Source: Barnesiella viscericola DSM 18177
GTDB taxonomy: Bacteria > Bacteroidota > Bacteroidia > Bacteroidales > Barnesiellaceae
Assembly (NCBI RefSeq): GCF_000512915.1
Contig: NZ_CP007034.1
Span: 1,736,001-1,800,000, forward strand
Length of the DNA stretch: 64,000 bases
Direction: 5' to 3'
Below, one piece after another: positions 19,857-30,500 of this stretch (position 1 is the first letter of the stretch; each line of letters starts with the position of its first letter). The position numbers and the translations under genes are program-made. The notes under the pieces are model-generated. The model worked only from the letters and a program-made list of their open reading frames with translations, searched no databases and was not told where the DNA came from.

Positions 19857-21683
19857 TTACGCATGACGCTCTTCTTGTTGCTTGATGGCGTCGACTACGT
19901 TGATCACGTAATCGCCCAGGCGTTCGCACTCGGCCACCATGTCCATGTAGTAGATGCCGGCCTGGTATTCATAGTGCTTGTTGTTGATGTTCTCGATGTT
20001 CGACTTGCGCAACTGATTCCTGAAATTGTTGATTTCACACTCCTTGTTGTACGAAACCATAATCTCGCTCATCGTGGGCTCGTTGCTCGACAAGAGCAGC
20101 ACCATGTTGTTGAGCGCCTCGGCATTGAGTTTGAACATGGCATCGATATTGCCGATAATCTCGTCGTTAAAGACGATGTGCGAGTCCTGCTTCCGTTGCA
20201 GCGTGCGGGCCAGGTTGTAGCAGCAGTCGCCGATGCTCTCAATCTCGGTCACGATGCTGAGCATGCTGTTCACCCGCATCTTGCCGTCGAAACTCAATCG
20301 GCCGCCCACAACCAGATTCAGGAAGCCGGCAATCTCCAACTCCATGCGGTCGCAAATCTGTTCATATTTCTCGATGCGGTTGTAGAGCTTCATATAAGCC
20401 TCGCTCCCCTCCTTCTCGTGCAGCAAATCCTCTACCATGCCAAACATGCGTTGCACCCGCTCGGCATAGACGGCAATCTCCTGATGAGCCTGAGGCAAAT
20501 TCAATTCCGAAGCCGACAACATACCCCGCGAGATGAATTTCAGCTGGAACTCCTCCTCGCCCTTCTTGTCCTTCACCCGCACCAACCGGGTGACAATCTT
20601 CTCGTAGAGCCCCGTGAACCAAATCATAATCGTCACGTTGATGACGTTGAACACCGTGTGGAACATCGACAACCCAAACGACACCGAGAACTGCATTGCC
20701 TCGAAATGAGCTTTCTGCTGCTCGAAATCAGGCGTATGCAGGGTCCCCCCGTTATTCAGGGCGTTGATGAGCGAAGGGTTTGTCTGCTCGTTGGCCGATA
20801 CGAAAGCCATCAAATCGTTGGGGTTCCCCACGCCCAGCGAGGTACATATCCACACGATAAAACGAATAAAAGGGTAGTACAGTATCAAGGTCCATATCGA
20901 CCCCAGCACGTTGAACAACAGGTGTCCCATCGCGGCCCGCTTGGCCGACACATTGGCACTGATCGAAGCCAACAGCGGGGTTATCGTGGTACCGATGTTA
21001 CTCCCCAGGATCAGCGCCGCGGCAATGTCGAAGGTTATCCACCCCTTGCTGCACATGATGAGCGAGATGGCCAGCGTCGCACTCGACGCCTGCACGATCA
21101 TGGTCACGATGGCACCTACGGCGCAGAATATCAAGATGGAGAGGAATCCCATCTGGGTGTAGGAGGTGAGAAACTCAAATATCTCGGGATTGCTTTTCAG
21201 GTCGGGGACCGAGTGATTGAGGTAGTCGAGCCCCATGAAGAGGAAGGAGAAACCGATGAGGAACTCGCCCCACGACTTGTGGGTGCTGTTCCTCGAAAAG
21301 AGGAGCGGAGTGCCCAAACCGATCAACGGGAGGGCAAACAGGGTGATGTTGACCTTGAAGCCAAAGATGGAGATAATCCAGGCCGTAACGGTAGTTCCCA
21401 CGTTGGCACCCATAATCACCGCCATCGACTGCCCCAGGGTCATCAGACCCGCGTTGACGAAGCTCACTACCATCACCGTCGATGCCGACGAGCTCTGTAT
21501 CAGTGCCGTAATCAATATACCGGTAAACATTCCTGAAAACCGATTCTTTGTCATTACAGCCAGGATATTGCGCAGTCTGTCGCCTGCCACCTTCTGCAAT
21601 CCTTCGCTCATGACCTTCATTCCATACAGGAACAAGCCCACCGACCCGATCAGGGTCAGGAAGTCCAGAAATGTGTACTCCAT
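19857..21683 (-). CDS. Na/Pi cotransporter family protein with PhoU-like C-terminus
   Basis: A 608-residue inner-membrane protein. The membrane half carries the two inverted Na/Pi repeats marked by TALIQSSSASTVMVVSFVNAG (near 60) and VQASSATLAISLIM (near 200). The C-terminal third (from about residue 385) is cytoplasmic and PhoU-like, with helical bundles such as RVQRMFGMVEDLLHE and ECERLGDYVINVVDAI. The family (NptA/YjbB-like) moves phosphate with sodium, often outward. It is divergent from the nucleoside kinase gene. Confidence 0.93.
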   Translation of the reverse strand: MEYTFLDFLTLIGSVGLFLYGMKVMSEGLQKVAGDRLRNILAVMTKNRFSGMFTGILITALIQSSSASTVMVVSFVNAGLMTLGQSMAVIMGANVGTTVTAWIISIFGFKVNITLFALPLIGLGTPLLFSRNSTHKSWGEFLIGFSFLFMGLDYLNHSVPDLKSNPEIFEFLTSYTQMGFLSILIFCAVGAIVTMIVQASSATLAISLIMCSKGWITFDIAAALILGSNIGTTITPLLASISANVSAKRAAMGHLLFNVLGSIWTLILYYPFIRFIVWICTSLGVGNPNDLMAFVSANEQTNPSLINALNNGGTLHTPDFEQQKAHFEAMQFSVSFGLSMFHTVFNVINVTIMIWFTGLYEKIVTRLVRVKDKKGEEEFQLKFISRGMLSASELNLPQAHQEIAVYAERVQRMFGMVEDLLHEKEGSEAYMKLYNRIEKYEQICDRMELEIAGFLNLVVGGRLSFDGKMRVNSMLSIVTEIESIGDCCYNLARTLQRKQDSHIVFNDEIIGNIDAMFKLNAEALNNMVLLLSSNEPTMSEIMVSYNKECEINNFRNQLRKSNIENINNKHYEYQAGIYYMDMVAECERLGDYVINVVDAIKQQEERHA

Positions 21684-21766
21684 AAAAGTTTCTTAAATAG
21701 TTGTTTTATTATCCTCTTTGTGGTATATTTAACACTCAATCTTGCATCTGGAAAAGCATTCCTTTG

Positions 21767-21774
21767 CAAATTTA
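21767..21774 (-). promoter_or_regulatory. -7 box of the Na/Pi transporter gene
   Basis: TAAATTTG on the minus strand matches TAnnTTTG exactly, 84 bases upstream of the start. No perfect TTTG lies 20 bases upstream. Confidence 0.45.
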
Positions 21775-21863
21775 TACAAATAAAAAGACTTGCACAGAGA
21801 TAAGATTGTTGTTTTGTTTTTATTAACAATATGTGAAACCCTCGTCCATACTTTATAATCACA

Positions 21864-23537
21864 ATGGAAAGAGAAAAATTTGACATTTTTTGTGTCAACA
21901 CGGGCAAGAGCCTGCGCATAGACGGCGGTGAAACTCTGCTCGAAATCTACGAAATGGCAAAACCCCAACTGGCTCATCGCCCCCTATGTGCCTATGTAAA
22001 CAACAAGACCGAAGAGTTGCGGTACCGGGTGTACGGTCCCAAAGACATCGAGTTTCTCGACATCACCCACCCCTCGGGCATGCGCACCTACGTGCGTTCG
22101 CTCTGCTTTGTCATGTACAAGGCCATCAGCGACATTGTGCCGGGCACCCGGCTGCGCATCGAGCACTCCCTGTCGCACGGCTACTACTGCCTGCTCGACA
22201 ACCCCGAAGCGCTCAAACCCGAGGTAATTGCCCGAATCAAGGAGCGCATGGCACAGATTATCGCGGCCGATATCCCCTTCAAGAAAATCGAATGCCACAC
22301 GGCCGACGCCATCGAGACCTTCCGGCAGCAGAGCATGTTCGACAAAATCGAGCTGCTGCAATCGACCCACCAGCTCTACACGCAATACCACACCCTCGAC
22401 GGACTGGCCGACTCGTATTACAGCTGGCTCACCCCCTCGACGGGCTATTTGCAGGGATTCGACCTGATGAAATACAACGGCGGGGTGTTGCTGGTGCCCC
22501 CTACTCCCGACGACCCTACGAAACCGGCACCCATCGAACCGCAGGAGAAGATGCTGAACGCCTTCAAGGAGTACCTCACCTTCAACCATATCATCGGGTT
22601 GAGCAACATCGGCGACCTCAACAAAGCGGTCGAGAGCCGACGGGCAACCGACCTCATCAAGGTGGCCGAAGCGCTGCACGAGAAGAAAATCAGCAAGATT
22701 GCCGACGACATTACCCGCCGATACCATGAGGAGGGTACCCGCATCGTACTCATTTCGGGACCCTCATCGTCGGGCAAAACCACCTTCTCGAAACGGCTCT
22801 CGATTCAGCTCATGACCAACCTGCTCAAACCGGTGGCCATCTCGCTCGACAACTACTTTGTCAACCGCGAGGACACGCCGCGCGACGAGACGGGCGACTA
22901 TGACTACGAGTCGCTCTATGCCCTCGACCTCGACCTCTTCAACAAGGACCTCAACCGACTGTTGCAGGGCGAGACGGTGCCGATGCCTACCTACAACTTC
23001 GAGACCGGCAGCCGCGAATACAGGGGCAACACCCTGAAACTCGACGAGGGGGCGGTGCTCATTCTCGAAGGGATACACGGGTTGAATCCCGAACTGACGC
23101 CCCAAATCAAGCCGCATCAGAAATACCGCATCTACGTCTCGGCCCTCACCACTATCTCGATCGACGACCACAACTGGATACCGACGGCCGACAACCGACT
23201 GCTGCGCCGCATCATTCGCGACTACAAATACCGCGGAGCCTCGGCTCAAAGTACCATTGCCCGCTGGGGCAGCGTGCGGCGGGGCGAAGAGAAGTGGATA
23301 TTCCCCTACCAGGAGAATGCCGACGCCATGTTCAACTCGTCGCTCCTCTTCGAGCTGGCCGTGATGAAAGACTACGCACAGCCCATACTCAGCGCCGTGC
23401 CACACGACTGCCACGAGTATGCCGAGGCGCACCGTCTGCTCCGGTTCCTGGGCTATTTCCTATCGATCAACCAGCGTGAGATTCCGCCCACATCGCTCCT
23501 GCGCGAGTTCCTGGGCGGCAGCAGTTTCAAATATTGA
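21864..23537 (+). CDS. Nucleoside kinase with TGS/threonyl-tRNA-synthetase-like N-terminus
   Basis: A 557-residue fusion protein. Residues 1-75 look like a TGS domain, residues 80-260 resemble the editing region of threonyl-tRNA synthetase (IEHSLSHGYYCLL, IECHTADAIETF), and the C-terminal half is a uridine-kinase-like P-loop kinase. The Walker A motif is GPSSSGKTTFSKRL near residue 299, and SLDNYFVNREDTP follows. Such proteins phosphorylate a nucleoside; the Bacteroidetes enzyme's substrate is not settled, and what the N-terminal part does is unknown. Length fits this fused family, and there is no frameshift. Confidence 0.88.
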   Translation: MEREKFDIFCVNTGKSLRIDGGETLLEIYEMAKPQLAHRPLCAYVNNKTEELRYRVYGPKDIEFLDITHPSGMRTYVRSLCFVMYKAISDIVPGTRLRIEHSLSHGYYCLLDNPEALKPEVIARIKERMAQIIAADIPFKKIECHTADAIETFRQQSMFDKIELLQSTHQLYTQYHTLDGLADSYYSWLTPSTGYLQGFDLMKYNGGVLLVPPTPDDPTKPAPIEPQEKMLNAFKEYLTFNHIIGLSNIGDLNKAVESRRATDLIKVAEALHEKKISKIADDITRRYHEEGTRIVLISGPSSSGKTTFSKRLSIQLMTNLLKPVAISLDNYFVNREDTPRDETGDYDYESLYALDLDLFNKDLNRLLQGETVPMPTYNFETGSREYRGNTLKLDEGAVLILEGIHGLNPELTPQIKPHQKYRIYVSALTTISIDDHNWIPTADNRLLRRIIRDYKYRGASAQSTIARWGSVRRGEEKWIFPYQENADAMFNSSLLFELAVMKDYAQPILSAVPHDCHEYAEAHRLLRFLGYFLSINQREIPPTSLLREFLGGSSFKY

Positions 23538-23550
23538 TCTACATAAAAGC

Positions 23551-23595
23551 CAGCGGGGCTGCTCTCCTGACAGAGAGCAGCCCCGCTGATTATAT
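23551..23595. terminator. Bidirectional terminator between nucleoside kinase and polyprenyl synthase genes
   Basis: A perfect 16-bp GC-rich stem (23551-23566 with 23573-23588) with a 6-base loop lies between the convergent genes. Confidence 0.8.
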
Positions 23596-23618
23596 CCAGT
23601 CGTCCCAAGCGGGGCGAA

Positions 23619-24599
23619 TTATTTTTCGCGTTCGATGGTATAGTCGAGGATAGCGATGAGCGCATCGAGAGTCTCGGAAGCCGGAAATCCTTCGAGCAGG
23701 GCGACTGCCTCGTTGCGTATCCGCCTCATCGTCTCATAGGCATACTCGATGCCCCCTTCGTGTTTGGCATACTCGATGAGCGTGTGCACGCTCTCGGCCG
23801 ACAAATGCTCTTCGGAGAGCAACGCCCGCATCTGTTCATTCTCAGCACCCGTACCATGCGTGATGGCATAGATGAGCGGCAGCGTGATTTTGCCCTCCCG
23901 CAAATCATTGCCGGTGGGTTTGCCAATCACCTTGTCTTCGTAGTAGTCGAATATATCGTCCTTGATTTGGAAACAGAGTCCCAACTTCTCGCCAAACCGG
24001 CTCAACCGCTCGACATCGGCTTCGGGAGCCCCGGCGGCCAAAGCCCCCAGCTGCATGCAGGCATAAAAGAGCGAGGCCGTTTTGCGGCGAATCACCTCGA
24101 AATAGGCCTCCTCGTCGAGGCGGTGCGTACGGGCGTTGGAGAGTTGGTCTATCTCGCCACGTGCCAGTTCACGGCCCAAAGTACCCAGACTGGCCACGAT
24201 GGCTATCTGCCGGGTCCGTACCGAACAGTCGAGCGCACACGACACGAAATAATCGCCGGTCAAGACGGCTATCCGATTGTCATACAGATGATTGATGGTG
24301 GGTAACCCCCGACGCTTCTGCGACTCGTCGACCACATCGTCGTGTATGAGGCTGGCATTGTGCAGCAACTCCAACGAGGCGGCCGCGTCGATTGCCGCCC
24401 GGGGTACCGGGCCGAACAACTTGGCGCACAGCAGCACCAGAATAGGCCTTATCTGCTTGCCCTTGCTTTCGAGATAAGTGTGTATCACCTCGTTCATCAA
24501 AGGACTGCTTGTATGCAGGGTCTCGGTAAGGGTCTTATTCAGTAAGTCGAGTTCGTCGGTTATAGGTTGCCGTATGACCAAAAGTTTATCCATATCCAT
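23619..24599 (-). CDS. Polyprenyl diphosphate synthase (octaprenyl type)
   Basis: A 326-residue trans-prenyltransferase that lengthens FPP or GPP with IPP to make a quinone side chain. The first Asp-rich motif is DDVVDE (near residue 91) and the second is DDIFDYYED (near 215); KGKQIRPILVLL (46-57) binds IPP. The residues four and five before the first motif are Ser and Ala, small enough to allow a long product, so a menaquinone tail synthase is likely. Exact chain length cannot be told. It is divergent from polA. Confidence 0.92.
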   Translation of the reverse strand: MDMDKLLVIRQPITDELDLLNKTLTETLHTSSPLMNEVIHTYLESKGKQIRPILVLLCAKLFGPVPRAAIDAAASLELLHNASLIHDDVVDESQKRRGLPTINHLYDNRIAVLTGDYFVSCALDCSVRTRQIAIVASLGTLGRELARGEIDQLSNARTHRLDEEAYFEVIRRKTASLFYACMQLGALAAGAPEADVERLSRFGEKLGLCFQIKDDIFDYYEDKVIGKPTGNDLREGKITLPLIYAITHGTGAENEQMRALLSEEHLSAESVHTLIEYAKHEGGIEYAYETMRRIRNEAVALLEGFPASETLDALIAILDYTIEREK

Positions 24600-24610
24600 T
24601 TATTCTGCTG

Positions 24611-24618
24611 CAAAAATA
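24611..24618 (-). promoter_or_regulatory. -7 box of the polyprenyl synthase gene
   Basis: TATTTTTG on the minus strand is a perfect -7 match 12 bases before the ATG, giving a very short leader. Confidence 0.45.
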
Positions 24619-24710
24619 GTAATAAAACAAAAGAATCCGTATTTTTATCGTAATTTTACCGCATTGCAATGACGCTTTTTTAATTCTTATCTACAAACCG
24701 CATATTCGAC

Positions 24711-27503
24711 ATGCAAGAGAAACGACTTTTCCTGTTAGACGCCTACGCGCTCATCTACCGCTCTTATTATGCCTTCATCAAAAATCCCCGCATCAACTCC
24801 AAGGGAATAAACACCTCGGCCGTCCTGGGGTTTGTCAACACCCTCGAAGAGTTGCTCAAAAAGGAGAACCCCTCGCACATTGCCGTGGGATTCGACCCAC
24901 AGGGGCCTACCTTTCGCCATGAAGCCTACGAGCAGTACAAGGCTCAGCGCGAAGAGACGCCCGAGGTGATTCGTTACTCGGTCCCCATCATCAAGGAGAT
25001 TATCGGGGCCTACAACATACCCATCATCGAGGTGCCCCGTTTCGAGGCCGACGATGTGATAGGCACCCTGGCCAAACTGGCCGAAAAGGAGGGATTCGAT
25101 ACCTACATGATGACCCCCGACAAGGACTACGGCCAACTGGTATCGCCCCATATCTTCATGTACCGCCCCAAGTTCGGCGGCGATTTCGAGATACTGGGTC
25201 CCGAAGAGATCAAGGCCAAATACGGCATCGAGTCGCCCGAACAGGTCATCGACATACTGGGACTGATGGGCGACAGTTCTGACAACATACCGGGCTGTCC
25301 CGGTGTGGGCGAAAAGACGGCCGTGAAACTCATCGCCGATTTCGGTGGCATCGAGAATCTGCTGGCCCATACCGACCGTCTGAAAGGGGCGCTCAAAACC
25401 AAAATCGAGAGCAACCGCGAGCAAATCGAGTTCTCCCGCTTCCTGGCCACGATTCGCACCGACGTGCCCCTCACCTTCGACGAAGAGGCTCTGCGCCGCG
25501 AGCCGGTCAATGCCGAGAAGCTGCGCCCCATCTTCGAGGAGCTGGAATTCCGCAGCCTCACCGAACGGGTGCTGGGCAACAAACCGGCTACCGCAACGAT
25601 GCCCAAACCGGCCACACAGCGTTCGCTCTTCGATCAAGCCGAACAACCGGAAACCTCGGAAACTCAGGCGGCACAACCGGCCGAATCGAAACTCACCGAC
25701 ATACACTCGGTCCCCCACACCTACCACCTGGTCGACACGACCGAGAAGATGTGGGACCTGGCTGCCCTGCTGGCCTGTGCCCCAGCCTTCGCCTTCGACT
25801 CCGAAACAACCGGCATCGACCCCATGAGCGTCGAGCTGGTGGGCCTCTCCTTTGCCCTCAAAGAGCACGAAGCCTACTATGTGCCCATACCCGACGACCA
25901 GCAGAAGGCCCGCGAAACGGTGCGCATCTTCAAATCGGCACTCGAAAACCCGGCCTCACTGAAAATCGGGCAAAACATCAAATACGACTACATCGTGCTG
26001 CACAACTACGGGGTCGAGGTCAAGGGCAACCTCTTCGACACCATGGTGGCCCACTACCTGTTGCAGCCCGAACAGTACCACAACATGGACTATCTGGCCA
26101 ACGTCTACCTGGGCTACAAGCCGGTAGCCATCGAGGAGCTCATCGGCCCCAAGGGAAAGAAACAGCTCTCCATGCGGCAAGTACCCATCGAACAGATTTA
26201 CCAATATGCCGCCGAAGACGCCGACGTAACCCTGCAACTGAAAAATCGCCTCGAAAAGGAGTTGACCCGCGAAAAGATGGAGAAACTCTTCTACGAGATG
26301 GAGATGCCCCTCACCCGCGTGCTTGCCGACATGGAGATTACCGGGGTAAACGTCGATACGGCCGAGTTGAAAAGCTCGTCCGACCTGCTCACCCGACGAA
26401 TGGGCGAACTGGAACAGGAGATTTACCAACTGGCCGGGACTACCTTCAACGTCAGCTCGGCCCGACAGGTGGGCGAAATTCTTTTCGAGCGGCTCAAAAT
26501 CGACGAGAAGGCCAAGAAGACCAAGACCGGGCAGTACTCCACCACCGAAGAGATTCTGGAAAAACTGCGCTCGCGCCACCCCATCGTAGGCAAGATTCTC
26601 GACCTGCGCGGCATACGCAAGCTGCTCAGCACCTATATCAACGCCCTGCCCGAACTGATTAACCCCCGAACGGGCAAGATTCACACCTCGTTCAACCAGA
26701 CAGTGACGGCTACCGGTCGGCTCAGTTCGAGCAACCCCAACTTGCAGAACATTCCGATACGCGACAACGAGGGTCGCGAGATTCGCCGCGCCTTCGTGCC
26801 CGACCCGGGGTGCCTCTTCTTCTCGGCCGACTACTCCCAAATCGAATTGCGCATCATGGCCCACCTGAGCGGCGACCGCCACATGATCGAGGCCTTCCGC
26901 GAGGGGTCGGACATTCACGCCGCCACCGCAGCCAAGATTTACAAGGTGCCCATCGACGAGGTGACCTCCGACATGCGCCGGAAGGCCAAGACGGCCAACT
27001 TCGGCATCATCTACGGCATCTCGGTATTCGGTCTGGCCGAGCGGCTCAACATTCCCCGCAGCGAAGCCAAGGTGCTCATCGACGGCTATTTCGAGAGCTA
27101 CCCGCAAATCAAGGAGTACATGAACAAGAGTATCGAGGTGGCCCGCGAAAAGGGATACGTCGAGACCATCTGCGGCCGCAAGCGCATGCTCCCCGACATT
27201 CACTCGCACAACAGCGTCGTGCGCGGATATGCCGAACGAAATGCCATCAACGCCCCAATCCAGGGCAGTGCGGCCGACATCATCAAGATTGCCATGATTC
27301 GCATTGCCCGACGGCTGGAAGAGGAGGGGTTGAAGAGCCGCATGATTCTGCAAGTGCACGACGAACTCAACTTCAACGTGCCGGCCGACGAACTCGACCG
27401 GGTGAAGGAGATTGTGTGCCAGGAGATGGAAAACGCCTACCCGCTGCAAGTGCCGCTGGTGGCCGACTACGGTACCGGACACAACTGGCTTGAAGCCCAT
27501 TGA
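24711..27503 (+). CDS. polA: DNA polymerase I
   Basis: This 930-residue repair and Okazaki-fragment polymerase has all three activities. The 5'-3' exonuclease covers residues 1-295 (FEADDVIGTLA, GDSSDNIPGCPGVGEKTA). The 3'-5' proofreading domain spans about 340-530 and keeps its metal ligands (FDSETTGI and YAAEDADVTLQL). The polymerase domain shows motif A (SADYSQIELRIMAHLSGD), motif B (RRKAKTANFGIIYG) and motif C (QVHDELNF). Length is typical. A linker rich in Gln, Ala and Pro (about 290-340) joins the first two parts. Confidence 0.97.
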   Translation: MQEKRLFLLDAYALIYRSYYAFIKNPRINSKGINTSAVLGFVNTLEELLKKENPSHIAVGFDPQGPTFRHEAYEQYKAQREETPEVIRYSVPIIKEIIGAYNIPIIEVPRFEADDVIGTLAKLAEKEGFDTYMMTPDKDYGQLVSPHIFMYRPKFGGDFEILGPEEIKAKYGIESPEQVIDILGLMGDSSDNIPGCPGVGEKTAVKLIADFGGIENLLAHTDRLKGALKTKIESNREQIEFSRFLATIRTDVPLTFDEEALRREPVNAEKLRPIFEELEFRSLTERVLGNKPATATMPKPATQRSLFDQAEQPETSETQAAQPAESKLTDIHSVPHTYHLVDTTEKMWDLAALLACAPAFAFDSETTGIDPMSVELVGLSFALKEHEAYYVPIPDDQQKARETVRIFKSALENPASLKIGQNIKYDYIVLHNYGVEVKGNLFDTMVAHYLLQPEQYHNMDYLANVYLGYKPVAIEELIGPKGKKQLSMRQVPIEQIYQYAAEDADVTLQLKNRLEKELTREKMEKLFYEMEMPLTRVLADMEITGVNVDTAELKSSSDLLTRRMGELEQEIYQLAGTTFNVSSARQVGEILFERLKIDEKAKKTKTGQYSTTEEILEKLRSRHPIVGKILDLRGIRKLLSTYINALPELINPRTGKIHTSFNQTVTATGRLSSSNPNLQNIPIRDNEGREIRRAFVPDPGCLFFSADYSQIELRIMAHLSGDRHMIEAFREGSDIHAATAAKIYKVPIDEVTSDMRRKAKTANFGIIYGISVFGLAERLNIPRSEAKVLIDGYFESYPQIKEYMNKSIEVAREKGYVETICGRKRMLPDIHSHNSVVRGYAERNAINAPIQGSAADIIKIAMIRIARRLEEEGLKSRMILQVHDELNFNVPADELDRVKEIVCQEMENAYPLQVPLVADYGTGHNWLEAH

Positions 27504-27549
27504 CCCTAAAAATCGGGGCCGACAGGCCTCACGGCGACAAATAATTGTG

Positions 27550-27557
27550 TAACTTTG
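27550..27557 (+). promoter_or_regulatory. -7 box of mfd
   Basis: TAACTTTG matches TAnnTTTG exactly. Transcription would begin near 27563, which argues for the mfd start at 27583 rather than 27568. Confidence 0.5.
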
Positions 27558-27582
27558 TGTCCCGGTTATGACGATTACAAGC

Positions 27583-30500
27583 ATGGACATTCAAAGTTTT
27601 TCGGCACTCTTCAACACGCCGACGCGACGTGACGCCTTCCTGTCGCTGGTCAAGGACTCCAAGAAAAAGAATATTTTCATACAAGGGCTCGAAGGTTCGG
27701 CCCCGGCGCTGCTCTTCTCCAACCTGTTGGAGAACAAGCACCCTCACCTCATCATCGCCAACGACCTCGACGAAGCGGGGTACCTTTACAACGACCTGGT
27801 GCAGATCAACGGCAGCGACCACATCTTGCTCTTCCCCTCGGGCTACAAGCGCGACATCAAGTACGGACAGCCCGACCCGCCCTCCGAGATACTGAGGACC
27901 GAGGTGCTGAACCGGCTGAACCGGAAAGGTGACTCACTGCTGGTGGTTACCTACCCCGAGGCGCTCGCAGAGAAGGTGGTGCCGGTCGACACCCTTACCG
28001 ACCAGACGCTCCACATCGACAAAAAGACGAAATGCGACATCATGGCCCTGGCCGACAAGTTGAGGGAACTCGGATTCAACGAGGTCGACTACGTCTACGA
28101 ACCGGGACAGTTTGCCGTGCGAGGCAGTATTCTCGACGTCTTCTCGTTTACCAACGAGCTGCCCTACCGTATCGATTTCTTCGGCAAGGAGGTGGAGAGT
28201 ATCCGCACCTTCGAGGTCGAGACCCAACTGTCGACCGAGCGGCTCGACGAGGTGTATATCGTCTCCAACATGAGCGGGAAAGAAACCTCGGGCATCTCGA
28301 TGCTCGATTTCATCGATAAAAATGCCCTTCTCGTATGTCATAACCTCTCGTGGACGCTCGACCGGATAGAGGCCATTGCCTCGGAGTCGCTCTCGGAGCA
28401 GACCCTCATCGCCGAGGAGGGCGACCGCGATGCCATGAAGAAGGTCATCAACCCGGCTGAGTTCCGCCGGAAAGCCCTCTCGTTCCGCCGCATCGACTAC
28501 GGCACATCGAGCGAGGCAGCCACCCCGGCCGTCATGCGGTTCGACTGCGCCCCGCAGGGTGTCTACCACAAGAATTTCGACCTCGTCAGCCAGTCATTCG
28601 CCCAATTCATCGAGAAAAAGTACACCATCTACATACTCAGCGACAGCGAGAAACAGATTGAGCGCCTGCAAGCCATCTTCGAGGAGCGGGGCGAATCCAT
28701 CACCTTTACCCCCGTGCTGAAAACCCTGCACGAGGGATTCGTCGACAACGACCTGAAAATATGTTGTTTTACCGACCACCAGATTTTCGACCGCTTCCAC
28801 AAGTATACGCTGAAAAGCGACCATGCCCGGTCGGGCAAACTGGCCCTCTCGCTCAAAGAGCTCAACCAGATCGAGGTGGGCGACTACATCGTGCACGTCG
28901 ACCACGGTATCGGCCGCTTCGGCGGACTGATTCGCACCGAAATCAACGGCAAGATGCAGGAGGTCATCAAGCTCACCTACCAGAACGACGACATCATCTT
29001 TGTGAGCATACACGCCCTGCACAAGCTGGCCAAGTATCGCGGCAAGGAGGGTGAGACGCCCCGCGTCAACAAACTGGGCAGCGGCGCCTGGGAGCGCATG
29101 AAAGAGAAGACCAAGGGCAAGATGAAGGAGATTGCCCGCGACCTTATCAAACTCTATGCCGCCCGCAAGCAGGAGAAGGGCTTTGCCTTCTCGCCCGACT
29201 CGTTCCTGCAACAGGAGCTCGAAGCCTCGTTCATCTATGAGGATACGCCCGACCAAATCAAGTCGACGGCCGAGGTCAAGGCCGACATGGAACGCGAACG
29301 TCCCATGGACCGGCTCATCTGCGGCGATGTGGGTTTCGGCAAGACCGAGATTGCCATACGGGCTGCCTTCAAGGCCACCTGCGACAACAAGCAGGTGGCG
29401 GTGCTCGTGCCCACCACCGTGCTGGCCTTCCAGCACTACCAGACCTTCAAGGAGCGGTTGAAAGAGTTTCCCGTGCGCATCGAGTACCTCAGCCGGGCCC
29501 GCAAGGCTTCGGAGGTGAAAAAGATACTCAAAGACCTGGCCGACCGCAAAATCGACATCATTATCGGCACGCACAAGCTCATCGGGAAAGATGTGAAATT
29601 CAACGACCTGGGCTTGCTGATTATCGACGAGGAGCAGAAGTTCGGCGTAGCGGTCAAGGAGAAACTGAAACAGATGAAGGTCAATGTCGACACCCTCACC
29701 ATGTCGGCCACCCCGATTCCCCGCACGCTGCAATTCTCGCTGATGGGAGCCCGCGACCTCTCGGTCATCTCCACACCGCCGGCCAACCGCTACCCCATAC
29801 AGACCGAGGTGCACGCCTTCAACGACGACATCATCAAGGAGGCCATCAACTTCGAGATGAGCCGTGGCGGACAGGTATTCTTTGTCAACAACCGCATTCC
29901 GCAACTCTACGAACTCGAAAATACCATACACCGGCTGGTGCCCGACGCCCGCGTGGTCATCGGCCACGGACAGATGCCGCCCGAAAAACTGGAACAGGCC
30001 ATCATCGACTTTGTCAACTACGACTACGACGTGCTGCTGGCCACCACCATCATCGAGTCGGGTATCGATATGCCCAACACCAACACCATCATCATCAACG
30101 ATGCCCAGAACTTCGGGTTGAGCGAGCTGCACCAGCTGCGCGGCCGGGTGGGCCGCAGCAACCGCAAGGCCTTCTGCTACCTGCTCACACCGCCGCGTCA
30201 CACCTTCTCGGTCGACGCCCGTCGGCGGTTACAGGCCATCGAGAGTTTCTCGGAGCTGGGCAGCGGCATACACATCGCCATGCAGGACCTCGACATACGG
30301 GGGGCAGGCAATCTGCTTGGAGCCGAACAGAGCGGTTTCATCGCCGATTTGGGCTATGAGACCTACCAAAAAATCCTGAAAGAGGCGGTCGACGAGTTGA
30401 AAAACGACGAGTTCAGCGACCTCTACTACGGGGCCGACTCCGACGCGAAACCCGAGGAGTTCGTCTCGGAGTGTACCATCGAGTCGGATCTCGAAATTCT

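Noticed and set aside
19863-21536. A 557-codon open frame antisense to the Na/Pi transporter
   Set aside because: The minus-strand gene has clear membrane and PhoU-like features; the plus-strand frame has none.
25956-27590. A 544-codon minus-strand frame inside polA
   Set aside because: polA is intact in all three domains; the antisense frame has no domain or start context.
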